A stretch of 64,000 nucleotides of DNA from CAYOOP01 sp964405685 (GTDB lineage Bacteria; Pseudomonadota; Alphaproteobacteria; Rickettsiales; SXRF01): assembly GCA_964405685.1 (NCBI GenBank), contig CAYOOP010000003.1, positions 62,001-126,000 on the forward strand, read 5' to 3'. Position numbers and translations under genes: made by a program. This document shows positions 1 through 7,696 of this stretch, one piece after another. The notes under the pieces are model-generated. The model was not told the origin of the DNA, ran no database searches, and saw nothing but the letters and a program-made list of their open reading frames with translations. The stretch's first letter is position 1. The number at the start of each line of letters is the position of its first letter.

Positions 1-324
1 GCGGGCGACGAAGATGGGCAGCTTGATATGGAATTTGATCTCGCACATTTCGAAGGGGGTGGTGTGCTTGTGGCGCAGCAGATAATTAATCAGTCCCGCA
101 TCCTCGTTCACCTTCTTGGTGCCAGCGCCGTAGGAGACGCGCGCGGCCTGGACGATGGCGCTATCGGTCCCCATGTAATCGATCACGCGCACAAACCCGT
201 GGTCTAGCACGGGGATGGCTTCGTAGAGCACTTCTTCGAGTGCGGGCGCGACATCGCGCAAGGTGGTGCGTTTTTCGGCGCGTTGCGCGCTGACTTGCGC
301 GGCTTGAATATCGTTTAGTGGCAT
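1..324 (-). CDS. thyX: Flavin-dependent thymidylate synthase ThyX (C-terminal part outside window)
   Basis: Makes dTMP from dUMP using methylene-tetrahydrofolate and FAD/NADPH, replacing ThyA in the cytosol. The visible 108 codons read as the ThyX N-terminus. They contain VRVIDYMGTDSAIVQAARVS, then the RHKHTTPFEM segment, the start of the family signature in which the His/Arg residues bind FAD and dUMP. The gene leaves the window at base 1 about halfway through, before the RHR signature. The start is the ATG at 322-324. Directly upstream lie short tandem 7-base repeats where its promoter or leader should be. Identity is confident; completeness cannot be judged. Confidence 0.93.
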   Translation of the reverse strand, partial: MPLNDIQAAQVSAQRAEKRTTLRDVAPALEEVLYEAIPVLDHGFVRVIDYMGTDSAIVQAARVSYGAGTKKVNEDAGLINYLLRHKHTTPFEMCEIKFHIKLPIFVAR

Positions 325-330
325 AGGCTC

Positions 331-365
331 GTGATTCGTGATTCGTGATTCGTGATTCGTGATTG
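331..365. repeat. 7-bp tandem repeat (GTGATTC)x4 plus one variant copy
   Basis: Four perfect GTGATTC units are followed by GTGATTG, beginning 6 bases upstream of the thyX start codon. The array lies in the 5' leader of thyX. Seven-base slippage would change promoter or ribosome-site spacing, but no effect can be shown from sequence. Confidence 0.85.
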
Positions 366-374
366 AAGATTTAC

Positions 375-408
375 ACTTACAACTTACAACTCACAACTCA
401 TAACTTTA
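375..408. repeat. Degenerate 7-bp repeat (AACTTAC-like)
   Basis: Five imperfect units (ACTTAC, AACTTAC, AACTCAC, AACTCAT, AACTTTA) follow the GTGATTC array and run into the last codon of rsmD. It is low-complexity sequence with no coding signal. Confidence 0.65.
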
Positions 409-960
409 TATCACGCTCAATATATCCACCACCGCGCGTCCATAGCGGCGTTGGTCGATGCGTTCGATATCTGGGGGCAGGGTGGTGGCTTCGTCTTTAT
501 CGTGCTCGGTGATAATAATGCTTCCTGTTTCCACCCAGCCTTTTTCTTTCAGTTGTGGCAAACACTTAGGAATGAGGTTGCTGTGGTAGGGTGGGTCCAG
601 AAATACCAATTGGTGTGGGCGTGGTGAGGCAGGCATACGGGTAACATCGGCGCGCACTACCGTGGCGCGTTTTTCGTTCCACTTGGTGAGATGGGCTTGG
701 ATGAGCTTGATATGCTCGCCCGTGTTATCAATAAAGGTAACGTGGGTGGCACCGCGGGAGAGGGCTTCCAGACCGAACGCGCCCGAGCCGGCGCAAATAT
801 CGGCGACGGCAATTTCATCCAACGGCCATGGTAGCACGTCGCTATGGGTTAAAATATTGAACAGGGCTTGGCGGGCGAAATCAGAGGTGGGGCGTAGGTT
901 TTGAATGGACGGTGGGATGTCGATTCGCCGGTTCTTATGAATTCCTGCAATAATACGCAT
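406..960 (-). CDS. rsmD: 16S rRNA (guanine-966-N2)-methyltransferase RsmD
   Basis: A cytosolic SAM-dependent methyltransferase that modifies G966 of 16S rRNA during 30S assembly. It begins MRIIAG and has the Rossmann SAM-binding motif DICAGSGAFG at residues 54-63 and the catalytic LDPPY at 121-125, both diagnostic of RsmD. Length is 184 aa, normal for the family. The frame stays open upstream to 1029, but those codons come from a palindromic repeat. The ATG at 960 has an AGGAG ribosome site a few bases upstream and gives the conserved N-terminus, so it was chosen. It shares orientation with thyX across a repeat-filled gap. Confidence 0.93.
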   Translation of the reverse strand: MRIIAGIHKNRRIDIPPSIQNLRPTSDFARQALFNILTHSDVLPWPLDEIAVADICAGSGAFGLEALSRGATHVTFIDNTGEHIKLIQAHLTKWNEKRATVVRADVTRMPASPRPHQLVFLDPPYHSNLIPKCLPQLKEKGWVETGSIIITEHDKDEATTLPPDIERIDQRRYGRAVVDILSVI

Positions 961-1023
961 GGGTGCTCCTGCTTCCACAGGAGCGTGTTTTGATTCTAAA
1001 TGCAAATGATTTGATGAGGTTGT

Positions 1024-1085
1024 TGTCATCCTGAGAGAGCAAAGCGACCGAAGGATCTAGATTCTTCGCTATGCTCAGAATGACA
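1024..1085. repeat. Intergenic palindromic repeat
   Basis: An imperfect inverted repeat with outer arms TGTCATCCTGAG and CTCAGAATGACA (one mismatch) and inner arms AGCAAAGCGACCGAAGGATCT and AGATTCTTCGCTATGCT. It resembles the TCATCCTGAG...GAAGGATCT dispersed repeats known in many bacterial genomes. It sits between the DUF2336 gene and rsmD and could fold in RNA as a hairpin. Confidence 0.7.
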
Positions 1086-1090
1086 GGAAG

Positions 1091-2221
1091 TTAGTGCTTC
1101 ACGCCGCTCGGATTGTCGGCGATGTTGTTCATCACCAAGCTTAAGAGGTAATGCATGTTTTCGATCGAATAATCGAGGCCTTCCTCTTGAATGCGCGAGA
1201 CCAGATGGCCGCGGAATTCATCGGTCGTCATGTGGCCCATGGCTTTGATTTCAAGGCCAATGCGCAGGATCGAACGAATGGCTTCGTAGAACGCCGGTGG
1301 CAATTTGGCTTTTTCGTAGAAGGCTTTGAAGCCGAGCGTACCGGAGTCGTAAATCAGGATATGAGCGTTTTTGCGCGGCACGCCAGCAAGGCGTGACATC
1401 GCTGCTTCGAAGAACGCAAAATCACCGTTGCACAGCGAGCGAATGACGATCGAATAGGTCAAACGGTTGCTGGTGTAGAGTTGGTGTACCAACGCTTCGA
1501 CTTCTTTTTCGTTTTCGCTATATTGCGCGGTGGACGAGAGTTCCAACGTTTTGACTTCGCGATGCTCATCGACCGTATCCTCAATCAAGGCCGACGGCAG
1601 GCGATACGCTGAAGAGAGATAGCGTTTCATTTCTGCCGACACGGTGGCGTAGAGTTTTTCGGCGATGCCGATTGAAAGGCCGCTGCGTTGTACCAGAGTT
1701 TCAAGTAGACTTTGGCTGGTAGCAATAACCGGCCAGCCGCCTTCAAGCACATCATCCGTCAAATTGGCACCTGGGTTTTTGAATAGGGTGTAGACGACTT
1801 TTTCCTGTCCGGAATTGATCAGCGTGGAGGATAAATTAGAGGAGACTTCTTCACGCTTGGCGAGTGCCACCAATTTCATGACCTCTTCGGCGTTCTCGGC
1901 AATTTGCACGAGTTCTTCATCGGTCAAAACCTTGGAAAATTGAAGCACGGGCATGGCAACATCGGCCATGTCATTAGCGAGGCGCAGCACCACATCGTGC
2001 GGTGCGGCCATGCTGTGGCACAGTGATAGCGATACAGCGCGGCGTACTTGTACTTCCAAGTCACGTGCCAGAATACGCAAGATGTCGACTGCAACGTCCA
2101 CCTCAAATAGCTTAAAGCTATTGTCCTGGAGACTTTGAGCAACTTTACCTGCAAGCTCAGCGCGAACCTGCGGTGATGGGTCCTGTGAGAGTGATTTAAT
2201 ATCCATATATGTCAAAGACAT
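1091..2221 (-). CDS. DUF2336 domain protein (alphaproteobacterial)
   Basis: A 376-aa, mostly helical protein that looks like the DUF2336 family found in alphaproteobacteria. Its N-terminal 100 residues carry HEAT-like helix pairs (DPSPQVRAELAGKVAQ, ARDLEVQVRRAVSLSL). No signal peptide or membrane segment is seen, so it is probably cytosolic. Members have no assigned enzyme activity, and no catalytic motif is visible here. The start ATG at 2221 has AGGG upstream. It stands alone between a palindromic repeat and a divergent lipoprotein gene, and is probably transcribed from the 172-base gap at 2222-2393. Family assignment is by eye from helical pattern and motif memory. Confidence 0.7.
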   Translation of the reverse strand: MSLTYMDIKSLSQDPSPQVRAELAGKVAQSLQDNSFKLFEVDVAVDILRILARDLEVQVRRAVSLSLCHSMAAPHDVVLRLANDMADVAMPVLQFSKVLTDEELVQIAENAEEVMKLVALAKREEVSSNLSSTLINSGQEKVVYTLFKNPGANLTDDVLEGGWPVIATSQSLLETLVQRSGLSIGIAEKLYATVSAEMKRYLSSAYRLPSALIEDTVDEHREVKTLELSSTAQYSENEKEVEALVHQLYTSNRLTYSIVIRSLCNGDFAFFEAAMSRLAGVPRKNAHILIYDSGTLGFKAFYEKAKLPPAFYEAIRSILRIGLEIKAMGHMTTDEFRGHLVSRIQEEGLDYSIENMHYLLSLVMNNIADNPSGVKH

Positions 2222-2393
2222 GACCCTGTTATTCCCTAAGCTGACAGTGTTTAATAGGCGTTATTATTATTGTAGCCCACAATCTAGCTCTTATCTTTTC
2301 ATTCTTACACAGGGCCATTAAATAATAGTTAACAAAGCAAATAATAGTTATTTTTTGTATATATTTTAGAGATATGCTAGAATACTATCCCTC

Positions 2394-2585
2394 ATGTATC
2401 GGATGATTTTACCACTGGCGTGTTTACTGCTTTCAGGATGCACTTCGTTTAATGCACTCCTGCTCGGCGCGCATCAGGGGTTCTACGAAGATCGGAAAGA
2501 GCCTGCCGATTCAGAGACTTGCGCCCTCTATGGAACATGCGGAGGGTTTCAGCGCTGCGAAGTACTCGGAAATTGCGCGGACTAA
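2394..2585 (+). CDS. Small cysteine-rich lipoprotein, unknown function
   Basis: This 63-aa protein has a lipoprotein signal: a short charged start, a hydrophobic stretch and the lipobox LLSGC with the lipidated Cys at residue 16. The mature 48 residues contain four further cysteines in pairs (ETCALYGTC and QRCEVLGNC), which suggests two disulfides or a metal site in the periplasm. The family is not recognised. The AT-rich sequence before it includes TATGCTAGAATACTAT, where a -10 box could lie. It is flanked by leftward genes, so it is a single-gene unit. A conserved lipobox in a gene-sized frame makes it believable despite its size. Confidence 0.6.
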   Translation: MYRMILPLACLLLSGCTSFNALLLGAHQGFYEDRKEPADSETCALYGTCGGFQRCEVLGNCAD

Positions 2586-2590
2586 GTGGA

Positions 2591-3127
2591 CTAAGTTTGT
2601 TGCTGGCTGGCTTGGTGCATCATGAGCGCGACGCGTGCTTCGCGTAAACGCAGCACTTCGAGCTCGGCTTTGCCCATGAGGTTCGCGAGCGACAGCTGCA
2701 CGAAGTCAATCAAAATCGAAATCACCTTTTCCACATGGCGTTGGATTTTATTCACGACCGCATCGGCGACGTTCTTTAAATCTTTGGTTAGCAGCACTGA
2801 ATTCGTGCCGATGGTGTTGCGATACGAACCAATCGCGCCGTAAATGCGGCGGATGGCGCCTTCCATGCGGGATTTGCTCACGCCGTGCGAGGCTTTTTGG
2901 CGCAGGCCCTTAGCAAGCATAATGTATTCTTCGGTTAAAATATCGGTGGCTTCCAGCACTTCGCTCGCGAGCGGTTCGACGACGGCCATTTGCGCATCCG
3001 CGCTTACAACACTCTTGTCGAGCACGGTTTCAATTAGTTCGTTGGCAAGGTCATACAAGCCGGTAATTTCTTTGTACCGAGCCTCGAGCTCTTCCATCGA
3101 ATAATCTTTTTTCTGCACGTTTGCCAT
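2591..3127 (-). CDS. Helical protein of unknown function
   Basis: This 178-aa protein is not recognised. It is almost wholly alpha-helical with heptad-like hydrophobic spacing, has no signal peptide or strong membrane segment, and is rich in Glu, Lys, Ala and Leu. Phasin-like or coiled-coil scaffold proteins look similar, but no diagnostic motif is present. The start at 3127 (MANVQKK) is preceded by GGGG at suitable spacing and is preferred to an upstream start at 3157. It ends six bases from the 3' end of the small lipoprotein gene, convergently. The upstream region to 3273 separates it from the divergent aroE. Confidence 0.6.
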   Translation of the reverse strand: MANVQKKDYSMEELEARYKEITGLYDLANELIETVLDKSVVSADAQMAVVEPLASEVLEATDILTEEYIMLAKGLRQKASHGVSKSRMEGAIRRIYGAIGSYRNTIGTNSVLLTKDLKNVADAVVNKIQRHVEKVISILIDFVQLSLANLMGKAELEVLRLREARVALMMHQASQQQT

Positions 3128-3273
3128 AGGTACCCCGAAATTTTGTAAGCAGTACAACTACTCCTATTCTAACGAAAATAGAACCCTTATTGTGTTACAT
3201 TTTTATGACATTTAGCACCCCTTGCCGTCAACTAGGCGATTGAATTCCTTGAAAAAGGCTCTAAACTATCCTC

Positions 3274-4119
3274 ATGAATAGAGCAATTACCGGGGCAGCA
3301 ACGCTAGCAGGGGTGATGGGTTTTCCCGTTAGTCAGTCGCTTTCGCCGCGTCTGCACAATCACTGGCTGGCGCGTTATGGGATCGATGGGGCGTATGTGC
3401 CGATGTCTGTAGAGCCCGCGCAATTGGAGCGTGCGATTCGTGCATTGCCTGTGCTTGGGTTTAAGGGGTGCAACCTCACTCTGCCGCTGAAAGAAGACGC
3501 GCTAAAATATGTCGACATCATCGATCCGATTGCACAGACGATAGGTGCCATCAATACGCTCGTGGTGCAAGGCGATGGGCGCATTAAAGGCAGTAACACG
3601 GATGCCTTTGGCTTCATCACCAATCTCAAAACCTCCGCTGGTGGTTTGCAAAAATATTTAGGCCACGCTGTCGTGTTAGGTGCAGGTGGTGCCGCCAAAG
3701 CGGTGGTGAAAGCATTGCTGGACGAAGGTGTTGGGTGCATTGCTCTTGTTAACCGCACGCAAGAAAAAGCTGAGCAATTGGTGGTTCGTTTTGGCAGTAA
3801 TGTGTTTGCTGCCGAGTGGCAAGAACTTCCTGCCTTGCTAAGAACCTGTAGCTTGTTAGTCAATACCACCTCGCTAGGGATGAAAGGGCAAGGGCCTCTA
3901 ACCATAGATCTAGCGCCGTTGCCTGAAACCTCGCTGGTAACCGATATTGTCTATTCCCCACTCGAAACCGAACTGCTCAAAAATGCGCGCGCAAGAGGCA
4001 ATGCGGTGGTGGATGGTTTGGGCATGTTGATCTATCAAGCGACCATCGGTTTTGAAGCCTGGTACGGCAAAATGCCGGAAGTGGACGCCGCCGTGCGCGA
4101 CGTATTGCTCGCACCATGA
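3274..4119 (+). CDS. aroE: Shikimate dehydrogenase AroE
   Basis: Reduces 3-dehydroshikimate to shikimate with NADPH in aromatic amino acid synthesis. At 281 aa it has all family landmarks: the shikimate-binding SLSP at 22-25, catalytic Lys73 in LPLKE, Asp110 in SNTDAFGF, the NADPH loop GAGGA at 136-140, and the 2'-phosphate-binding NRT at 160-162. It opens a rightward string aroE-coaE-dnaQ-prfC and overlaps coaE by four bases (ATGA). This gene order is common in alphaproteobacteria. The class II DAHP synthase of the same pathway is encoded 6 kb away on the other strand. Confidence 0.95.
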   Translation: MNRAITGAATLAGVMGFPVSQSLSPRLHNHWLARYGIDGAYVPMSVEPAQLERAIRALPVLGFKGCNLTLPLKEDALKYVDIIDPIAQTIGAINTLVVQGDGRIKGSNTDAFGFITNLKTSAGGLQKYLGHAVVLGAGGAAKAVVKALLDEGVGCIALVNRTQEKAEQLVVRFGSNVFAAEWQELPALLRTCSLLVNTTSLGMKGQGPLTIDLAPLPETSLVTDIVYSPLETELLKNARARGNAVVDGLGMLIYQATIGFEAWYGKMPEVDAAVRDVLLAP

Positions 4120-4703
4120 TCAAGCTGGCCCTAACCGGCGGGATTGGCACCGGCAAGTCGACCACGCTTGCGATGTTCGAATCTTTGGGCGTGCCGGTCT
4201 TAAGCGCGGATCAGGTGGTTCATGAGTTGCTCAGAAAAGAAGGCGAGGGGTTTGCACCCGTTGCGGCATTGTTTCCAACCGCTGTGATCGAAACCGGCAT
4301 CTGCCGTAAAACGCTTGGCAGTATTGTATTTTCAGACGATGAGGCACTCAAAAAACTCGAGGCTATTTTACATCCGCTTGTGCAAAAAACAGAGGATGAT
4401 TTTTTGCAGAAGATGCAGCAGGCAGGTCAACCGCTCGCGGTGGTTGAAATTCCACTCCTGTTTGAAACCGGCGGTGAAAGGCGGTTTGACAAGGTGGTGG
4501 TCACCGCTGCATCCGCTTTCACCAAATGGCGGCGTGTGAAAGACCGCCCGCATATGACGCGCGAACGTTTTCGCGCTATTGTCGCGCGCCAATGGCCGGA
4601 TACGAAAAAGCTAGCGCGGGCTGATTTCATCGTGCATACAGGGCTTGGCAAGGCCGCAGCCATGCGGCAAGTGCGCACTATTGTAAGGAAGCTCCATGCG
4701 TGA
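4116..4703 (+). CDS. coaE: Dephospho-CoA kinase CoaE
   Basis: Catalyses the last step of coenzyme A synthesis, ATP-dependent phosphorylation of dephospho-CoA. The 195-aa protein begins MIKLALTGGIGTGKS with a P-loop at residues 8-15. It also has the CoA-binding LSADQVVHELL segment and the lid-region pattern ARQWPDTKKLARADFIV typical of CoaE. Its start overlaps the aroE stop and its end overlaps dnaQ by 8 bases, so the three genes are probably co-translated from one mRNA. Confidence 0.94.
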   Translation: MIKLALTGGIGTGKSTTLAMFESLGVPVLSADQVVHELLRKEGEGFAPVAALFPTAVIETGICRKTLGSIVFSDDEALKKLEAILHPLVQKTEDDFLQKMQQAGQPLAVVEIPLLFETGGERRFDKVVVTAASAFTKWRRVKDRPHMTRERFRAIVARQWPDTKKLARADFIVHTGLGKAAAMRQVRTIVRKLHA

Positions 4704-5370
4704 GATTATTCTCGATACGGAAACGACAGGGTTAGACCCGGCCAGCGGCCACCGGGTGATTGAGATCGGCTGCGTCGAGATGGTGCATAAAATCCGTAGC
4801 GGTCGCACGTTTCACACCTATTTGAACCCTGAGCGCAATGTGCCGGAGGATGCCACGCGCGTCCACGGCATCAAAACCGAATTCCTGCTCGATAAGCCGC
4901 TGTTCGAAGAAATTGCGCAAGAGATGATGGATTTTATTGGCGATGCGCGGCTCGTGATTCACAACGCTGCCTTCGACATGAAATTCATGAATTACGAACT
5001 CACCAAAATCAACTTCCCGACGTTGCCCATGGAAAGCGTGACAGATACACTTGCCATTGCGCGCAAAAAATACCCCGGCGCGCAGAATAATCTGGATGCG
5101 CTGTGTCGCCGTTTCAATATTGATTTAAGTGCGCGCACGAAACACGGCGCATTGCTGGATGCTGAACTGCTTGCTGATATTTATATTGAACTCTGTGGCG
5201 GCAAGCAGGTAGCGCTGGATCTGGTGCGTCAGACGGAAACCGCCACTCGCGTGGTGGTGGCCGAAACTGTCAACGTCGATATTCTTGCGCAATTGCCAAC
5301 GGCGGAAGAGTTGCAGGCGCATAGCACACTCGTCGAGAAAATCAAAAATAGCCTGTGGGAAGCGGCGTAA
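4696..5370 (+). CDS. dnaQ: DNA polymerase III epsilon subunit (3'-5' proofreading exonuclease)
   Basis: Provides proofreading for the replicative polymerase. The DEDDh exonuclease residues are all present: Asp7 and Glu9 in LDTETTG, Asp94 in HNAAFDMKF, and His150 with Asp155 in KHGALLDAE. At 224 aa it matches bacterial epsilon, with a C-terminal tail that would bind the polymerase alpha subunit. It overlaps coaE by 8 bases and its stop TAA abuts the prfC ATG with no gap, so all four genes appear to form one transcription unit. Confidence 0.94.
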   Translation: MREIILDTETTGLDPASGHRVIEIGCVEMVHKIRSGRTFHTYLNPERNVPEDATRVHGIKTEFLLDKPLFEEIAQEMMDFIGDARLVIHNAAFDMKFMNYELTKINFPTLPMESVTDTLAIARKKYPGAQNNLDALCRRFNIDLSARTKHGALLDAELLADIYIELCGGKQVALDLVRQTETATRVVVAETVNVDILAQLPTAEELQAHSTLVEKIKNSLWEAA

Positions 5371-6981
5371 ATGTCCGCTCAATATTTGAACCGCCGCACC
5401 TTTGCGATTATTTCTCACCCTGATGCGGGGAAGACGACGCTCACCGAAAAACTATTGTTGTTCGGCGGTGCGATCCACATGGCCGGCATGGTGAAAGCCA
5501 AGAAAGGCGGGCAATCTGCCAGGTCGGATTGGATGGCAATTGAGCAGCAACGTGGCATTTCGGTGACCGCCTCGGTGATGACGTTTCCGTACCGCGACTG
5601 TACGATCAACCTGCTCGACACCCCCGGCCACAAAGACTTTTCGGAGGACACCTATCGCACGCTGACGGCGGTCGATTCGGCGGTAATGGTCTTAGATGGC
5701 GCGAAAGGTATCGAGGCGCAAACGCTAAAACTCTTTGAAGTCTGCCGTTTGCGCGACACACCGATTCTTACCTTCATCAACAAGTTCGACCGCGAATGCC
5801 GCGACCCGTTTGAACTGCTCGATGAGATCGAAGCCAAGCTCGCACTCGATGTGCGCCCGATCACCTGGCCAATTGGCACTGGTGAGCGTTTCCGCGGCTG
5901 TTATCACATCCTTGCGGATAAACTCTTTTTATTCGACAGCAACGAGGGTGCTACCATTGCAGAAGGCATTGAGTTTAGCGGTGTGGAGGATGCACGACTT
6001 GCGGAATACATGCCCGCCGAACAACTGGCCACACTCAAAGAAGAAGTGGCGATGGTGCGTGAAATTTATCCGCCGCTCGAGCTTTCACACTATCTCGAAG
6101 GCCATGTGACGCCTGTGTTTTTCGGCAGTGCTATCAACAACTTTGGTGTACGAGAACTGCTGGAAGCCATTTGTGATTATGCGCCGAGCCCACGCGTGCA
6201 GGCCGCCTCCGCTGAAGCTACGGCGCGGCAAGGCCGCTTTGAGCCACGCAATGTTGCGCCGGAAGAAAAACCATTCACCGGCTTCGTGTTTAAAATTCAA
6301 GCCAACATGGACAAGAACCATCGCGACCGCATTGCGTTTGTGCGCATTTGTTCGGGCACCTACACGCGCGGGATGAAAGTGTTGCATGTGCGCAGCGGCA
6401 AAACACTTGCGCTTAACAATCCTGTGTTGTTCCTCGCGCGTGAGCGTGAACTGGCGGAAGAGGCTTTTCCCGGCGATATCATCGGCATTCCCGGTCACGG
6501 CCATTTGCACATTGGCGATGCGCTGACTGAGGGCGAGAAGCTCTATTTCACCGGCATTCCAAGCTTCGCGCCGGAGGTATTCCAGCGCGCGCGCTTGAAT
6601 GATCCGCTGAAAAGCAAACAGCTTAAAACCGCGCTTGAGCAACTTTCGGAAGAAGGTGCATCGCAGATTTTTAAACCAATTGACGGCTCGAGCTGGATCA
6701 TCGGCGTCGTCGGCCCGTTACAGTTCGACGTCATCGCTTCACGCCTCAAAAGCGAATATGGCGTTGAGGGAAGTTTTGAACCTGTGACCTACACCACCGC
6801 GCGTTGGGTGAGTGGTGATGCTGCAGAAATCAAGCGTTTCACCGAAATGCACAAATACCAATCCGCCGAGGATGCAAGCGGTGCGCTCGCCTATTTAGCG
6901 CCGAACGATTGGCATTTGACACGCATTCAGCAGGACTTTCCGAAGTTGACGTTTAGTCGCACAAAGGAAATTAAAGGCTAA
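5371..6981 (+). CDS. prfC: Peptide chain release factor 3 (RF3)
   Basis: A translational GTPase that recycles RF1/RF2 from terminated ribosomes. At 536 aa it has the normal RF3 length and GTPase motifs: G1 HPDAGKTTLTEK at residues 16-27, G3 DTPGHKDFSED, and G4 NKFDRECRDP. The domain II and III segments follow. Its N-terminus MSAQYLNRRTFAIISHPDAG is canonical, and the ATG directly follows the dnaQ stop. Its last 11 bases overlap the convergent dapB gene. RF3 is patchily distributed in alphaproteobacteria, so its place in the aroE-coaE-dnaQ string may be lineage-specific. Confidence 0.95.
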   Translation: MSAQYLNRRTFAIISHPDAGKTTLTEKLLLFGGAIHMAGMVKAKKGGQSARSDWMAIEQQRGISVTASVMTFPYRDCTINLLDTPGHKDFSEDTYRTLTAVDSAVMVLDGAKGIEAQTLKLFEVCRLRDTPILTFINKFDRECRDPFELLDEIEAKLALDVRPITWPIGTGERFRGCYHILADKLFLFDSNEGATIAEGIEFSGVEDARLAEYMPAEQLATLKEEVAMVREIYPPLELSHYLEGHVTPVFFGSAINNFGVRELLEAICDYAPSPRVQAASAEATARQGRFEPRNVAPEEKPFTGFVFKIQANMDKNHRDRIAFVRICSGTYTRGMKVLHVRSGKTLALNNPVLFLARERELAEEAFPGDIIGIPGHGHLHIGDALTEGEKLYFTGIPSFAPEVFQRARLNDPLKSKQLKTALEQLSEEGASQIFKPIDGSSWIIGVVGPLQFDVIASRLKSEYGVEGSFEPVTYTTARWVSGDAAEIKRFTEMHKYQSAEDASGALAYLAPNDWHLTRIQQDFPKLTFSRTKEIKG

Positions 6982-7696
6982 GAACATCCTTCATCGTATA
7001 TAAACCAGCAGGCCTGTCTTTCGCCCACAGTGCTGCCATTACTGCGCCTTGCGCGTAGATGTCCCTGTTGAAAGAGGTGTGGGTGATGTCGATTTTTTCG
7101 GATGCGCTGATGAAGCTGACTTCGTGTTCGCCGACCACGCCGCCGCCACGGCGCACGCTGATACCGATATTGCCTTTTTTGCGTTCGCCGAGGATGCCTT
7201 TGCTATAATAGGTTTCTTTGTCGGCAAGTGTTACGCCACGGCCTTTCGCGGCGCTACCAGCCAGCATGAGCGCGGTGCCCGAGGGGCTATCTTTTTTCAG
7301 GCGATGGTGCGTTTCTAAAATCTCAATATCAAAATCATCACTCAATTTCTGCGCGGCTTGTTCGACGAGTGCGGCGACGATATTGACACCAATACTCATG
7401 TTGTACGACCATACAATGCGTGCAGATTTCGCATATGCAGCCAGTTCTTTGTGCTGTGCGTCGGTAAAACCCGTGGTGCCGATAATGTGGACTTTTTTGC
7501 TATCAGCCGCGTGTTTTGCAAGCTCGAGGCTATATTCCGGCGAGGTGAAATCAATCACCGCGTCGGCATCAGCAAATAATGTGTCCGCATTGTTTTGCGC
7601 GCTGTTTGCGGTTAACGACACGCCTTCGCGCGCGCTGATATAGGTTTTCAGCGCTTGGCCCATTCGTCCATCAATGCCTGCAACAGCTAATCTCAT
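6971..7696 (-). CDS. dapB: 4-hydroxy-tetrahydrodipicolinate reductase DapB
   Basis: NAD(P)H-dependent reductase of the diaminopimelate/lysine pathway, supplying peptidoglycan cross-link precursor. The 241-aa protein starts MRLAVAGIDGRMGQ with the nucleotide-binding GxxGRMG loop. It contains the catalytic signature ETHHRLKKDSPSGTA, with the acid/base His pair and Lys. It is the last gene of a leftward operon, overlapping cca by four bases. Its 3' end overlaps prfC by 11 bases tail to tail. Confidence 0.95.
   Translation of the reverse strand: MRLAVAGIDGRMGQALKTYISAREGVSLTANSAQNNADTLFADADAVIDFTSPEYSLELAKHAADSKKVHIIGTTGFTDAQHKELAAYAKSARIVWSYNMSIGVNIVAALVEQAAQKLSDDFDIEILETHHRLKKDSPSGTALMLAGSAAKGRGVTLADKETYYSKGILGERKKGNIGISVRRGGGVVGEHEVSFISASEKIDITHTSFNRDIYAQGAVMAALWAKDRPAGLYTMKDVLSL

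Noticed and set aside
331..408. CRISPR array
   Set aside because: Units are 7 bases with no spacers and no cas genes nearby.
961..1029. Upstream extension of RsmD by 23 residues
   Set aside because: The codons derive from a palindromic repeat, and the ATG at 960 has a ribosome site and the conserved MRIIAG start.
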